Shown here: one piece after another, positions 19,023-27,408 of the stretch
Numbering within the stretch: the first letter of the stretch is position 1
Layout of the letters: every line of letters begins with the position of its first letter
Source: Glutamicibacter sp. B1
GTDB taxonomy: Bacteria > Actinomycetota > Actinomycetes > Actinomycetales > Micrococcaceae
Direction of reading: 5' to 3'
Length of the DNA: 64,000 bases
Assembly (NCBI RefSeq): GCF_039602135.1
Contig: NZ_CP125942.1
Span: 434,001 to 498,000 of the forward strand
Position numbers and translations under genes: made by a program
Notes under the pieces: generated by a model
What the model was told of the DNA's origin: nothing
Database searches by the model: none
What the model saw: the letters and a program-made list of their open reading frames with translations, nothing else

Positions 19023-22000
19023 TCAGCGTCGGAATCGAATGCCTTGCGGCGTTGAATAGAACCCGGCCGCCAATAGTGCTGAACCTACCGGGTGATCCAG
19101 GACCGGTTGACCGTCCACGGTGGCGATAGCTATTTTCTCCACGTTGGCCGTGCGCAGGGCTGAGACCAATTGTGTGGCAATCAGGTTCCACGACTCATCG
19201 GGCAACTGGGTGAAAGTGAGTACCGTGCGGCCGCCACGTTCCAGGTATAGGCATAACTGGCCGTCTAACAAGCCAACAATGGCGCCAGCTTTACGGCCGG
19301 GACGGTGCCCGGTTTGTGTGGCAGGCCAGCCTAGCGCTGCACCATAAGGATTCGCTGGGTCGGTCGAGGCGAGGACCGTGGCAACGGGTTGCCGTCGTGG
19401 ATCCTCCATGAGCTGGTACCCACGTAAGCGGTCGATAGTAGTAGAGGTGGAGAACTGGGCTGCCCCTAGCTTTTCCACGAAATAGCCGCGTCGAGCATGT
19501 CCGGCTTCTTCCAGCTTGGATAGGACCCTGTACAACTGGCCGAAACCACCCGGTACCGCTTCGGCTGCGACCGACCCTCGGGTGAGCACACCATAACGTT
19601 CCAGCATGATTTCAGCGGTTGCATGCGCCGCAATGGTTGGATCTGTCACCGGCTGGGGGAGCAACGACCAGCGTGCCGATCCGCGGGGACCGCGCATCGG
19701 GGAGCCACCATGATCTTGGGCTAAACGAGACAGGCCCGAAAGTCGGTTGAGCCGTGCGGCGCGAGCCCGAGGGGCTGGTTTGGCGATCTTGTGGGCGGTA
19801 CTTCCACCGGCTAAGTAACCGCGAATGGGCGCCAAGGTATCGGGCGAAATATATCCGGCCCAGAAAAGACGCCAACAGGATTCGGAAATATCGGAGGAAC
19901 TCACCGGCTGCTGGTCTGGATGATGCAGACGCGCGGCTAATTCTTCGGCAAAGTAAGCCCCGGTGGATTCGAAGGTTTCAAGCACACGCAGGTCTAAGGC
20001 CTGCAGATCACCGGCGTTAGGCGCTGGCAGGGAGAGCGCTGCATGTTCTGCCGTGTGCAGTGACAGCCAGCCATCCTTGCCACCTGTGGCACCCGCCCCA
20101 CAGACCAACACATCTCCGGCACTGCACAGTTCATCGAGCCATGAGCTTTGGTACCCCACCAGTCGGGCGGGCAGAATAAATGATTCCAACGCTGACGCGG
20201 GAACTTCGGCGCCAGCTAGTTGAGCAACGATTTCATACACGCCATCGGCGCCATGCAGCGTTGAACCGACCTGTTGCCAGGCAGGAAGGAACCGCGCATA
20301 GGTGTTCTGATCTACCGGCTCTACTTCAGCCCGCAGGGCCGCCAACGATCTGGTGCGGATGGTGCGCAAGACTTGAACATCACAATATTCATCGCCACTG
20401 ATGCCCTCAGGAACGATCTCCACCGGACGGAAAGCACCGACAGAAAGCCGGCCAGCTGCTACCAACTTGTCGAGTATTGGCCTGAGCACCGCAACGCCCA
20501 GCGACAGCTCTGCGGCAATTTCGGTGAGCGTAAACGGCGTATGCGTGCGGGCGAAGCGTGAGATCAGATCCTGGATGGGCTCAGTGGCCGGTTCTAAGAA
20601 CGCGGCGGGAATCCCGGTGGGTAGCGGAGTGCCCAGCGCGTCGCGTAACTTGGCCGCATCTTCAATGGCTGCGTACGCCAAGGAACCACGATGCCGCAGG
20701 GTGAAAGCCCGTCGGGTGGCAACGAGGGACTCGGCGTGTGCCCGGGAGGTGGCAAGATCCAAAGGTGCGCTGTCATCGTTGGGGTCGCGTAAGCGAATCG
20801 CCAATGCTTCAACGCTCAGCGGACCCAAAAGGCGTAGCAAATCGGCCGCACCTTCCATGCCGGCCAAACGCCGGTTTTCTGCCCGGTACTGTAGCTGTTC
20901 CTGCATCCCGGTGATCACCTGTGGGTCTAGGATTTCCCGGACATCGTTGCGACCCAATAGTTCACCGAGCAAGACCGGGTCGAGGCTTAACGCGGCCGCG
21001 CGACGCTCGGCTAGAGGCGCGTCTGACTCATAGAGGAATTGCGCAACATAGCCAAAAAGTAGGGACTGGGCGAAGGGCGAGGGTAACTCGGTGGTGACTT
21101 CCACCAGTCGGATGGCGCGGGAAGAGACTTTGGAAAGAATGGAGGTCAGCGCTGGCAGATCATAGACATCGTTCAGGCACTCGCGCACGGTTTCAAGAAT
21201 GATCGGGAAGTCAGGGTAATTGCGGGCAACATCCAGTAACTGACTGGCACGTTGACGTTGCTGCCACAACGGGGTGCGCTTGCTCGGATTGATCCGAGGC
21301 AGCAACAGCGCCCGGGCCGCACACTCACGGAAACGCGAAGCAAACAGCGCAGAATTTGCTACCTGCGAGGTGACTACATCAATGATTTCATCGGCTTCGA
21401 AGGCGAAAAGATCCGCTCCCGGCGCCTGCTCATCCATCGCGGGAATACGCAGTACGATCCCGTCATCGGCAGCCATCGCAGAGGCATCGAGGCCCCACCG
21501 TTCACGCACACGGGCGCCGACGGCTAACGCCCACGGGGCATGAACCGCAAGGCCGAAAGGTGAATGCAGGATCACTCGCCAATCGCCGAGCTCATCGTGG
21601 AATCTTTCGATGACGAAGTTCTGATGGTTGGGCACCTGGCCGGTGGCCCTCCGTTGTTCACCCAGGTAGTTCAGAAGATTATTCGCCGCGAAGTCATCTA
21701 GCCCGCCGGTATGTAGTACCTCGGACGCTTCGGCACGCTCACTGGCCAGCAGGCTGCTGGTGAACTCGCCGAGGGCTTCGCCAAGTTCCACCGGTCGGCC
21801 CAGACCATCGCCGTGCCAGAATGGCAGCTTTCCGGGTTGGCCAAAGGCTGGGGTGACCAGTACTCGGTCATGGGTGATGTCCTCGATGCGCCAGCTGGTC
21901 GCGCCCAGGGCAAAGACGTCGCCGACTCGCGACTCGTAGACCATCTCCTCATCGAGTTCACCCACGCGCTTAGGAGCCTTGTCATCTTCGGCCCCGGCGA

Positions 22001-23687
22001 GAAAGACACCAAAAAGACCACGGTCCGGGATGGTGCCTCCGGAAATCACCGCGAGTCGTTGCGCGCCGGGTCTGGCAGTCAGGGTCCCGGCGTCACGGTC
22101 CCAGATCAGTCGGGGTTTGAGGGTAGCGAATTCATCGGAAGGGTATTTGCCCGAGAGCATATCCAAGGTGGCCAGGTAGGCGCTGCGTGGAAGTTGTTGA
22201 TAGGGCGCGGACCGGCGGACGGTCTCGAACCACTGCTCGACTTCCAAATCTTCCATGGCTACCGCGGCCAGGGTTTGTTGGGCCAACACATCTAGCGGGT
22301 TGGCTGGGATGACCATCTTTTCGATCCTGCCCGCGCGCATGCGCGTGACCACCAGGGCTGTGGAGAGTAAGTCGGCACGGTGCTTGGGGAAGAAGATGCC
22401 TTGGGAAACCGAGCCTACTTGGTGTCCGGCGCGGCCTACGCGTTGCAGTCCAGAAGAGACAGAGTTGGGGGATTCCACCTGAATGACGAGGTCTACTAAG
22501 CCCATGTCGATGCCTAGTTCCAGTGAACTAGTGGCCACCACGGCGCGCAGTTTGCCTAACTTTAGATCTTCCTCAATTTGGGCGCGAGCATCCTTAGAAA
22601 CCGAGCCATGGTGGGCACGAGCCAGCAATGGTGCTTCTGGATGTGAAGCAGCAGTGGAACCGGCTTGAGCCATCAAAACTGCCGGAGTGGACGTGGAGGT
22701 ATCCTCGGCGCTGAAGCCTTGTCTTTCAGCGTAGATCTCGTTGAGCCGTCCGGTGAGACGCTCAGCCAGTCGTCGGGAGTTGGCGAAGATAATCGTGGAA
22801 TGGTTTTCCAATACCAAGTCCACCAGCTGGTTCTCCACATGTGGCCAGATGCTCGCCGATGCTGCGGGGGAGGACCCCGGTCCAAGATCGTGGGCGCCAG
22901 CAGCCGACGGCAAATCGGTCATGTCCTCGACAGGGACGCGCACCGCGAGTTCCCACTTCTTGGTGGATTCCGGGCGCACGATATTTACCGGTGCAGATCC
23001 TGCCAGGAACCGAGCGACTTCTTCGGGAGGCTCTACCGTGGCCGAGAGGCCAATGCGCTGGGCAGGGGTAGGCAGTAGCGTGTCGAGTCGTTCCAAGGAT
23101 AGTGCCAGGTGGGTACCGCGTTTGGTATTGGCGATGGCGTGGACTTCATCGATGATTACCGTGTGCACTTGCGACAAGGTTTTCCGCGCCTGGCTGGTGA
23201 GCATCAGATACAGTGACTCGGGCGTAGTGATCAGGATTTCGGGCGGATCCTTGAGCAGTTTGCGCCGGTCATTGGCCGGAGTATCGCCCGAGCGGACACC
23301 CACCGAGACCGAAGGCTGGGACAAGCCCATTTCATGTGCGGTGGCACGGATTCCGGCTAGTGGGGAACGCAGATTGCGTTCAACGTCGACGCCCAGGGCT
23401 TTCAGCGGAGAAATGTAGAGTACCTTGGTGCCGTTGCCGGCCGGATGATCTGCATCGGATTCCAAGCCGGGCAACGCTGGAGCATCAAGTTCTGCGTGAT
23501 GCAGTCGATCCAAAGCCCAGAGGAAGGCCGCCAAGGTTTTACCTGAGCCCGTTGGCGCAATGACCAGGGTATGCTTCCCGTCAGAGATGGATTCCCAGGC
23601 TCCGCTCTGCGCGACCGTGGGCGCAGAGAAGACATCGGTGAACCACTTACGGGTGGCCGCACCGAAGCGGGAAAGCACATCACTCAT
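19023..23687 (-). CDS. lhr: Large Lhr-type ATP-dependent helicase
   Basis: The predicted protein is 1554 aa, full length for actinobacterial Lhr. Helicase core: motif I GSGKT at residues 47-51, motif II DEVH at 180-183, SATVEPPEE (motif III), ATSSLELGIDMG and QRVGRAGHQ (motifs V and VI). The Lhr core winged-helix and beta-barrel follow, then a long C-terminal extension. It unwinds 3'-tailed DNA or RNA:DNA duplexes and acts in DNA repair. ATG 23687 gives MSDVLSRFGAATRKWF, the usual beginning; the frame continues to 23735. It leads an apparent lhr-nei2-pseudouridine synthase transcript. No damage found in motifs. Confidence 0.95.
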   Translation of the reverse strand: MSDVLSRFGAATRKWFTDVFSAPTVAQSGAWESISDGKHTLVIAPTGSGKTLAAFLWALDRLHHAELDAPALPGLESDADHPAGNGTKVLYISPLKALGVDVERNLRSPLAGIRATAHEMGLSQPSVSVGVRSGDTPANDRRKLLKDPPEILITTPESLYLMLTSQARKTLSQVHTVIIDEVHAIANTKRGTHLALSLERLDTLLPTPAQRIGLSATVEPPEEVARFLAGSAPVNIVRPESTKKWELAVRVPVEDMTDLPSAAGAHDLGPGSSPAASASIWPHVENQLVDLVLENHSTIIFANSRRLAERLTGRLNEIYAERQGFSAEDTSTSTPAVLMAQAGSTAASHPEAPLLARAHHGSVSKDARAQIEEDLKLGKLRAVVATSSLELGIDMGLVDLVIQVESPNSVSSGLQRVGRAGHQVGSVSQGIFFPKHRADLLSTALVVTRMRAGRIEKMVIPANPLDVLAQQTLAAVAMEDLEVEQWFETVRRSAPYQQLPRSAYLATLDMLSGKYPSDEFATLKPRLIWDRDAGTLTARPGAQRLAVISGGTIPDRGLFGVFLAGAEDDKAPKRVGELDEEMVYESRVGDVFALGATSWRIEDITHDRVLVTPAFGQPGKLPFWHGDGLGRPVELGEALGEFTSSLLASERAEASEVLHTGGLDDFAANNLLNYLGEQRRATGQVPNHQNFVIERFHDELGDWRVILHSPFGLAVHAPWALAVGARVRERWGLDASAMAADDGIVLRIPAMDEQAPGADLFAFEADEIIDVVTSQVANSALFASRFRECAARALLLPRINPSKRTPLWQQRQRASQLLDVARNYPDFPIILETVRECLNDVYDLPALTSILSKVSSRAIRLVEVTTELPSPFAQSLLFGYVAQFLYESDAPLAERRAAALSLDPVLLGELLGRNDVREILDPQVITGMQEQLQYRAENRRLAGMEGAADLLRLLGPLSVEALAIRLRDPNDDSAPLDLATSRAHAESLVATRRAFTLRHRGSLAYAAIEDAAKLRDALGTPLPTGIPAAFLEPATEPIQDLISRFARTHTPFTLTEIAAELSLGVAVLRPILDKLVAAGRLSVGAFRPVEIVPEGISGDEYCDVQVLRTIRTRSLAALRAEVEPVDQNTYARFLPAWQQVGSTLHGADGVYEIVAQLAGAEVPASALESFILPARLVGYQSSWLDELCSAGDVLVCGAGATGGKDGWLSLHTAEHAALSLPAPNAGDLQALDLRVLETFESTGAYFAEELAARLHHPDQQPVSSSDISESCWRLFWAGYISPDTLAPIRGYLAGGSTAHKIAKPAPRARAARLNRLSGLSRLAQDHGGSPMRGPRGSARWSLLPQPVTDPTIAAHATAEIMLERYGVLTRGSVAAEAVPGGFGQLYRVLSKLEEAGHARRGYFVEKLGAAQFSTSTTIDRLRGYQLMEDPRRQPVATVLASTDPANPYGAALGWPATQTGHRPGRKAGAIVGLLDGQLCLYLERGGRTVLTFTQLPDESWNLIATQLVSALRTANVEKIAIATVDGQPVLDHPVGSALLAAGFYSTPQGIRFRR

Positions 23688-23761
23688 GGAATTGATACTA
23701 CGTTCTACCCACGACAGTTCGGGAACGGCAATCAACAGACTTTGGAGGTTGCGATCGCTTT

Positions 23762-23778
23762 TGCATCGCTACGATGCA
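23762..23778. repeat. Short perfect inverted repeat
   Basis: TGCATCG-CTA-CGATGCA, 7-bp arms with a 3-base loop. It lies between the lhr start and the stop of the 23795-24244 gene. It could be a small terminator for that gene or an operator for lhr; there is no T-run. Confidence 0.4.
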
Positions 23779-23794
23779 TTTGGAACAGATCTCT

Positions 23795-24244
23795 CTAGTA
23801 AACCAAGCGAAACGATTCCACCGGATCTAGCCAAAGGATTTCTCCTGGTGCTAGACAGTTTATTAAATCCGTGAATTCATCCATGTGCCAAGAGTCTCCG
23901 CTTGAGAACTCGGTTGAAATATCATCGACTTCTGTTCCTTCCGCATCTACTAGACGTAGCTCGAAAGAGGACGGTTCGTGAAACTTTTCATCGGAGTAAA
24001 CATAGATCAAAGTGCGAGTGTGCAACCATGAATCAGATAATGCGATTCCATAGAACTCTCGTCTACCGATCCTCAGGCTTTCCATTGTCGGACCCCAACC
24101 TTGTACTGGTACTCCCGCCGCGCGAGCATTCTGAACAACACGAAGTTGTTTACTAAGTCTTCTCGCAAGCAGCATGGCTAAAACTTTACGAGAGAATTCG
24201 CAGCCGTGACTAGGTGTGGATTCACTTGTTGTCTGCCGTTGCAT
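23795..24244 (-). CDS. Hypothetical protein
   Basis: The predicted protein is 149 aa, or 126 aa if the ATG at 24175 is used; neither start has a strong SD. The interior is a beta-rich soluble domain with an acidic C-terminal half (VDAEGTEVDDISTEF, then a LNCLAPGEILWLDP helix-turn). No signal peptide, membrane segment or recognised motif. It is divergent from a GNAT gene 15 bp away. The local sequence is AT-richer than lhr, which may mark a late insertion. I do not recognise the family. Confidence 0.6.
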   Translation of the reverse strand: MQRQTTSESTPSHGCEFSRKVLAMLLARRLSKQLRVVQNARAAGVPVQGWGPTMESLRIGRREFYGIALSDSWLHTRTLIYVYSDEKFHEPSSFELRLVDAEGTEVDDISTEFSSGDSWHMDEFTDLINCLAPGEILWLDPVESFRLVY

Positions 24245-24259
24245 GGAATACTTCGATGC

Positions 24260-24787
24260 ATGAGGGAGACTGACTTGTTACACCTTGCGACTGCCGAAGC
24301 AGCCTCAGGCATCGTCGAACTTCGGGACTCGCTGGCACATTGGCAACAACAAAAACTAATACAACAATGGGTGCCTGGTGAATGGACGGTCGGTCAAGTC
24401 GCAGAACAGATTAGTCGCAATGAGTGGTGGATCCGTGAGGTAGACCGAAAGATCATCGCAACAGTTCGTATCGTTGTAACTGACCACCTGATTTGGCCGG
24501 AAGGTGACCCGCAGGCTGCCTACATCCACGGGCTAATGGTCGATCGTTCACATTCTGGTCAGGGCATTGGGAAAAGGGTTCTTGCATGGGCTGAGGGAGC
24601 TATCTATGCCAAGGGGTATTCAGTGTCTCGTCTCGATTGCGTTGCTTCAAACGTGCCGCTCTGTCAGTACTACGTGGGGCAGGGGTACTCGGAACGTGGA
24701 GTCGTGGAATTCGGACATGATTCCCATTGGTTCCCAGTGCGTCGATTTGAAAAGCGAGAGCTCAAGAAAAATTCAAGCGAGTTCTGA
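24260..24787 (+). CDS. GNAT family N-acetyltransferase
   Basis: The predicted protein is 175 aa. Motif A of the GNAT fold is present (YIHGLMVDRSHSGQGIGKRVLAWAE, with G-Q-G-I-G-K contacting the acetyl-CoA pyrophosphate), followed by the SNVPLCQYYVGQGY motif B. The substrate is unknown. The ATG at 24260 lacks an SD, whereas TTG 24275 stands seven bases behind GAGGGAG and may be the true start. Divergent from the hypothetical gene at 23795-24244. Confidence 0.85.
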   Translation: MRETDLLHLATAEAASGIVELRDSLAHWQQQKLIQQWVPGEWTVGQVAEQISRNEWWIREVDRKIIATVRIVVTDHLIWPEGDPQAAYIHGLMVDRSHSGQGIGKRVLAWAEGAIYAKGYSVSRLDCVASNVPLCQYYVGQGYSERGVVEFGHDSHWFPVRRFEKRELKKNSSEF

Positions 24788-24906
24788 GCAAGGCTGGTTC
24801 TAGCGGTCGTTGCCACATCGACGAGGGATCAACTGAATAGTCGCATCGATGCTATTCGCTTGAAAGACCCACATAGAAGAACTGGAATTTAGACACATGG
24901 CGTCCA

Positions 24907-24921
24907 TACGTATTTTACGTA
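24907..24921. promoter_or_regulatory. Palindromic element upstream of small membrane protein gene
   Basis: TACGTA-TTT-TACGTA, two self-palindromic hexamers forming a perfect inverted repeat, 46 bp before the ATG at 24967. Possible operator or hairpin. No binding protein can be named. Confidence 0.35.
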
Positions 24922-24966
24922 CTGGCCCTGCGCGCTACTTGTAGCACTTCGTAGAAAGTAATCGGC

Positions 24967-25239
24967 ATGCAAAAAAGTCAACGTAAAGTATGGATGATCG
25001 TCACCGGCGCCTTACTCCTAGCGATCAGTATTGGGTTGTTTACTTGGTATAACACTGAAGTTCTTACGCCGGAAGAGGTTCAGAGGCTTGAATCTGGCGG
25101 AAGCGGGGGAGACACGGCCTTTGAGAGCTTCGCGGCCTCTGGGTCGCCACTGATTGCACTTGTTGGCATTGCAATCATAATTTTCGCGTTGAGAGCTGGG
25201 CGCAAACGAACCACCACCAGCCCCAGACCGTACCTTTAA
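24967..25239 (+). CDS. Small membrane protein, two TM segments
   Basis: The predicted protein is 90 aa. A helix at residues ~9-27 and another at ~60-77 flank an acidic, Gly-rich loop (LESGGSGGDTAFES). The C-terminus is basic (RAGRKRTTT), so both ends are probably cytoplasmic. The start follows a purine-rich GTAGAAAGTAA stretch. Function unknown. It faces the wHTH gene at 25352. Confidence 0.6.
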   Translation: MQKSQRKVWMIVTGALLLAISIGLFTWYNTEVLTPEEVQRLESGGSGGDTAFESFAASGSPLIALVGIAIIIFALRAGRKRTTTSPRPYL

Positions 25240-25351
25240 AGCGGACAGTATTCCACTACAGAGTGCTTGGTCTGGAAATCTTTATCATCAGCCCGATATT
25301 GCTGTTGCTGTGTTTGAATTTCATGTTCATGTCGCGTGAACTGACGCATGC

Positions 25352-25654
25352 CTATTCGCCTGCAGTGATTTCACGAAGGGCAGCGACGTGGCCGACGTAG
25401 GCTCGACGCCCTGCTGTGGTTAGCGAAACCCGCACGTGGCTTCGGCCCAGCTTTGTGAAGCGTTCAATGTGAACGTAGCCGGCATCGCCAAGTTGCTTCA
25501 AGTGCTTGCTGAGTACCGAGTCCGCAACGCCTAGGTTCTGTTTAAGCTGGGCGAATTCCACCCACTCGACCGGGGCTAAGCTCGCGCAGATCCGTAACCG
25601 TATCGGCGCGTGGATCAACTCGTCGAATTGGGCGCTGTTATCGGATGTTGTCAT
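25352..25654 (-). CDS. Winged-helix DNA-binding protein
   Basis: The predicted protein is 100 aa, a single winged-helix domain: APIRLRICASLAPVEWVEFAQLKQNLGVADSVLSKHLKQLGDAGYV gives the HTH, and the wing is KLGRSHVRVSLTTAGRRAY. It resembles stand-alone ArsR/MarR-like transcription factors usually coded with a membrane protein they control. Its start overlaps the stop of the membrane protein gene 25638-26120 by 17 bp, so the two are translationally coupled. It probably binds the tandem inverted repeats at 26119-26159 and represses its own operon (inference). Confidence 0.88.
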   Translation of the reverse strand: MTTSDNSAQFDELIHAPIRLRICASLAPVEWVEFAQLKQNLGVADSVLSKHLKQLGDAGYVHIERFTKLGRSHVRVSLTTAGRRAYVGHVAALREITAGE

Positions 25655-26111
25655 TGCCGTCCTGGACGCGGGCCTTGTTGTAGACAGCCTGCATCTTGGT
25701 CACCAAAAACATCCCGCTGATAAAAGTAACGACTACTTTCGCGAGAATTTCTTCTAGATGGCTTGCTTCCCAGAACCCGAGGCAATTGATTAGCAGGATG
25801 CAGAGGAAAAAATATCCTGCATAGGAACCCGTCAGAAGGTTTGAGGCGTTGGATAGTGCGCGCGGTTTTGCGCGACCGCGTTGGGCCAGGACGTACCAAA
25901 GGATCAGCGGAAGGTACAGTAATGCCAGCCAATAAGCCTGAGGCGGATAAGCCTGAAACATGGTGAAAACAACCGCTGAGACTGCGACGACGCTGGTAAG
26001 CAATCCGCGCGGATTCCCAGAAACATCAACCATCTGTTGTGAATCTTGCTCGACAGATTGCAGCAGCTTGGCTGCCCGGTCTTGTTTCATTGAATCCTCT
26101 GTCGAAGCCAT
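25638..26111 (-). CDS. Membrane protein coupled to winged-helix regulator
   Basis: The predicted protein is 157 aa from ATG 26111 (GTG 26120 is an alternative, inside the first operator half). A cytosolic N-terminus with QSVEQDSQQMVD is followed by four hydrophobic segments arranged in two hairpins. No catalytic motif. Small four-helix membrane proteins next to a one-domain wHTH regulator occur widely in Actinobacteria with unknown role; a sensor or sequestering function for the regulator is only a guess. Two inverted repeats lie directly upstream. Confidence 0.7.
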   Translation of the reverse strand: MASTEDSMKQDRAAKLLQSVEQDSQQMVDVSGNPRGLLTSVVAVSAVVFTMFQAYPPQAYWLALLYLPLILWYVLAQRGRAKPRALSNASNLLTGSYAGYFFLCILLINCLGFWEASHLEEILAKVVVTFISGMFLVTKMQAVYNKARVQDGNDNIR

Positions 26112-26118
26112 GGCACTC

Positions 26119-26159
26119 ACTTTCCGTTAAGGAAAGTCTTGTCTTTCCATGATGGAAAG
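26119..26159. promoter_or_regulatory. Tandem inverted repeats, probable wHTH operators
   Basis: Site 1, ACTTTCC-N5-GGAAAGT, at 26119-26137. Site 2, CTTTCCAT-G-ATGGAAAG, at 26143-26159. Both share CTTTCC-N5-GGAAAG, and their centres are 23 bp apart, about two helical turns. They immediately precede the membrane protein/wHTH operon, and site 1 touches its start codon region. Confidence 0.65.
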
Positions 26160-26172
26160 TCAATGATGTGGC

Positions 26173-26631
26173 CTACACGTGGTGGTACTTGCCTCCAGCC
26201 AAAATGTCCTGCGCGCGGTAGAGCTGTTCGGTCAAAATCAGGCGCACCAACTGGTGTGGGAAAACCAGTTTGGACAAGGACCACGTGAAATCTGCGCGAG
26301 CATGCACCGTGGCATCAACACCGTAGGCTCCACCAATAATGATCACAACATTCCGCGAAGAATCGATGGGGGAGCGTAGTGTGTTGGCCAATGCCGGAGA
26401 GTCAACATTCTTGCCACGCTCATCAAGCAACACCACAAAATCTCGATCATCAATCTTCGCCAAGATGCGTGCGGATTCCTCGGTGCGAGCGGCGTCATTC
26501 TCGCGTGATGAGTGGTTAAGTAACTGCCAGATGAGGTTAAAAGGCTTTTTGAGTCGCTTCTCGTAGCGGGAAATTCCTTCATCAACCCACGACTCATGTT
26601 TTTTGCCAACTGCCAGCACCTTAATTGTCAT
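26173..26631 (-). CDS. rlmH: 23S rRNA (pseudouridine1915-N3)-methyltransferase
   Basis: The predicted protein is 152 aa, the normal length of the SPOUT-fold RlmH. MTIKVLAVGKKHESWV, LDERGK, the IIIGGAYGVD AdoMet-binding trefoil loop and the C-terminal LILTEQLYRAQDILAGGKYHH are all characteristic. It methylates pseudouridine 1915 in helix 69 of assembled 70S ribosomes. ATG 26631 agrees with the family start, but its GGAGG is unusually close (one base away), so the ATG at 26649 might also be used. Confidence 0.96.
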   Translation of the reverse strand: MTIKVLAVGKKHESWVDEGISRYEKRLKKPFNLIWQLLNHSSRENDAARTEESARILAKIDDRDFVVLLDERGKNVDSPALANTLRSPIDSSRNVVIIIGGAYGVDATVHARADFTWSLSKLVFPHQLVRLILTEQLYRAQDILAGGKYHHV

Positions 26632-26694
26632 GCCTCCATTGTTCCGCATTCCTCAGTTAGATGCTTTGAATTAGGCACCGATACGATGGAGAGC

Positions 26695-27408
26695 ATGAGA
26701 ATTCCCAGACCGCTTCCGCAAGGCCAACGACCCAGCGGAGTGCAGGTGCTCTGGACGATCTTCGGCATCGTTGTCGCCATCTTCTATTTCACCCGTCGAG
26801 TACTGGTGTCATTGCACGCGGGGGGTTGGGCTACGGACCTTGACGCACCAACCTATCAGTGGGTCCTAAACCATCAGTCGCCGGTTCTCTTCGCAATCTC
26901 CGACTTCTTATTCTTTTGGGGATCAACACCTGGCATGAGCATCATCATGGTGCTGATTACCGGGCTGCTCAGTTGGAAGACTCGAAGTATTTGGCCAGCT
27001 ATTGCTGTGGTCCTGACGGCTGTGGTTTCCGTCGGGCTCACCATCTTGCTCAAAGCTTCGCTTCAAGTGCATCGGCCGGAAGGTGTTCCTGGTGGACCAA
27101 CGCCGCCACTGTCCTATTCGTTTCCCAGTGGTCACACACTGAATGCTGCAGCGTTGATTGGTATCTCCAGCTATCTGGCCATCATTTACGGGTTACGACG
27201 CTACGCTTACCTCATCGCCACCGTGGCAACGTTGTTTGTCCTCGCCATGGGCGCATCACGTATCTACATCGGGCACCATTGGGTCTCGGACGTGCTGGTC
27301 GGATTACTGATCGGTGCTGCGTGGGCCGCCGTAGTGGCAATCTTGCATTACTTCTTTGTCCCGCGGAGAACTCTTCCTAGCTCAACACCCGGATCGGTGA
27401 ACCCTTAG
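26695..27408 (+). CDS. PAP2-superfamily membrane phosphatase
   Basis: The predicted protein is 237 aa with about six membrane helices. The three phosphatase motifs are K-x6-RP (KASLQVHRP), PSGH (SFPSGHTLN) and SR-x5-H-x3-D (SRIYIGHHWVSD), with active site at the outer membrane face. Likely substrates are undecaprenyl pyrophosphate, phosphatidylglycerol phosphate or phosphatidic acid. GGAG six bases upstream supports ATG 26695. Its last 32 bp overlap the convergent dehydrogenase gene. Confidence 0.9.
   Translation: MRIPRPLPQGQRPSGVQVLWTIFGIVVAIFYFTRRVLVSLHAGGWATDLDAPTYQWVLNHQSPVLFAISDFLFFWGSTPGMSIIMVLITGLLSWKTRSIWPAIAVVLTAVVSVGLTILLKASLQVHRPEGVPGGPTPPLSYSFPSGHTLNAAALIGISSYLAIIYGLRRYAYLIATVATLFVLAMGASRIYIGHHWVSDVLVGLLIGAAWAAVVAILHYFFVPRRTLPSSTPGSVNP

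Noticed and set aside
25638..26159. CRISPR-like reading of the CTTTCC repeats
   Set aside because: Only two copies, each palindromic and 23 bp apart at a promoter; this is an operator pair, not an array.
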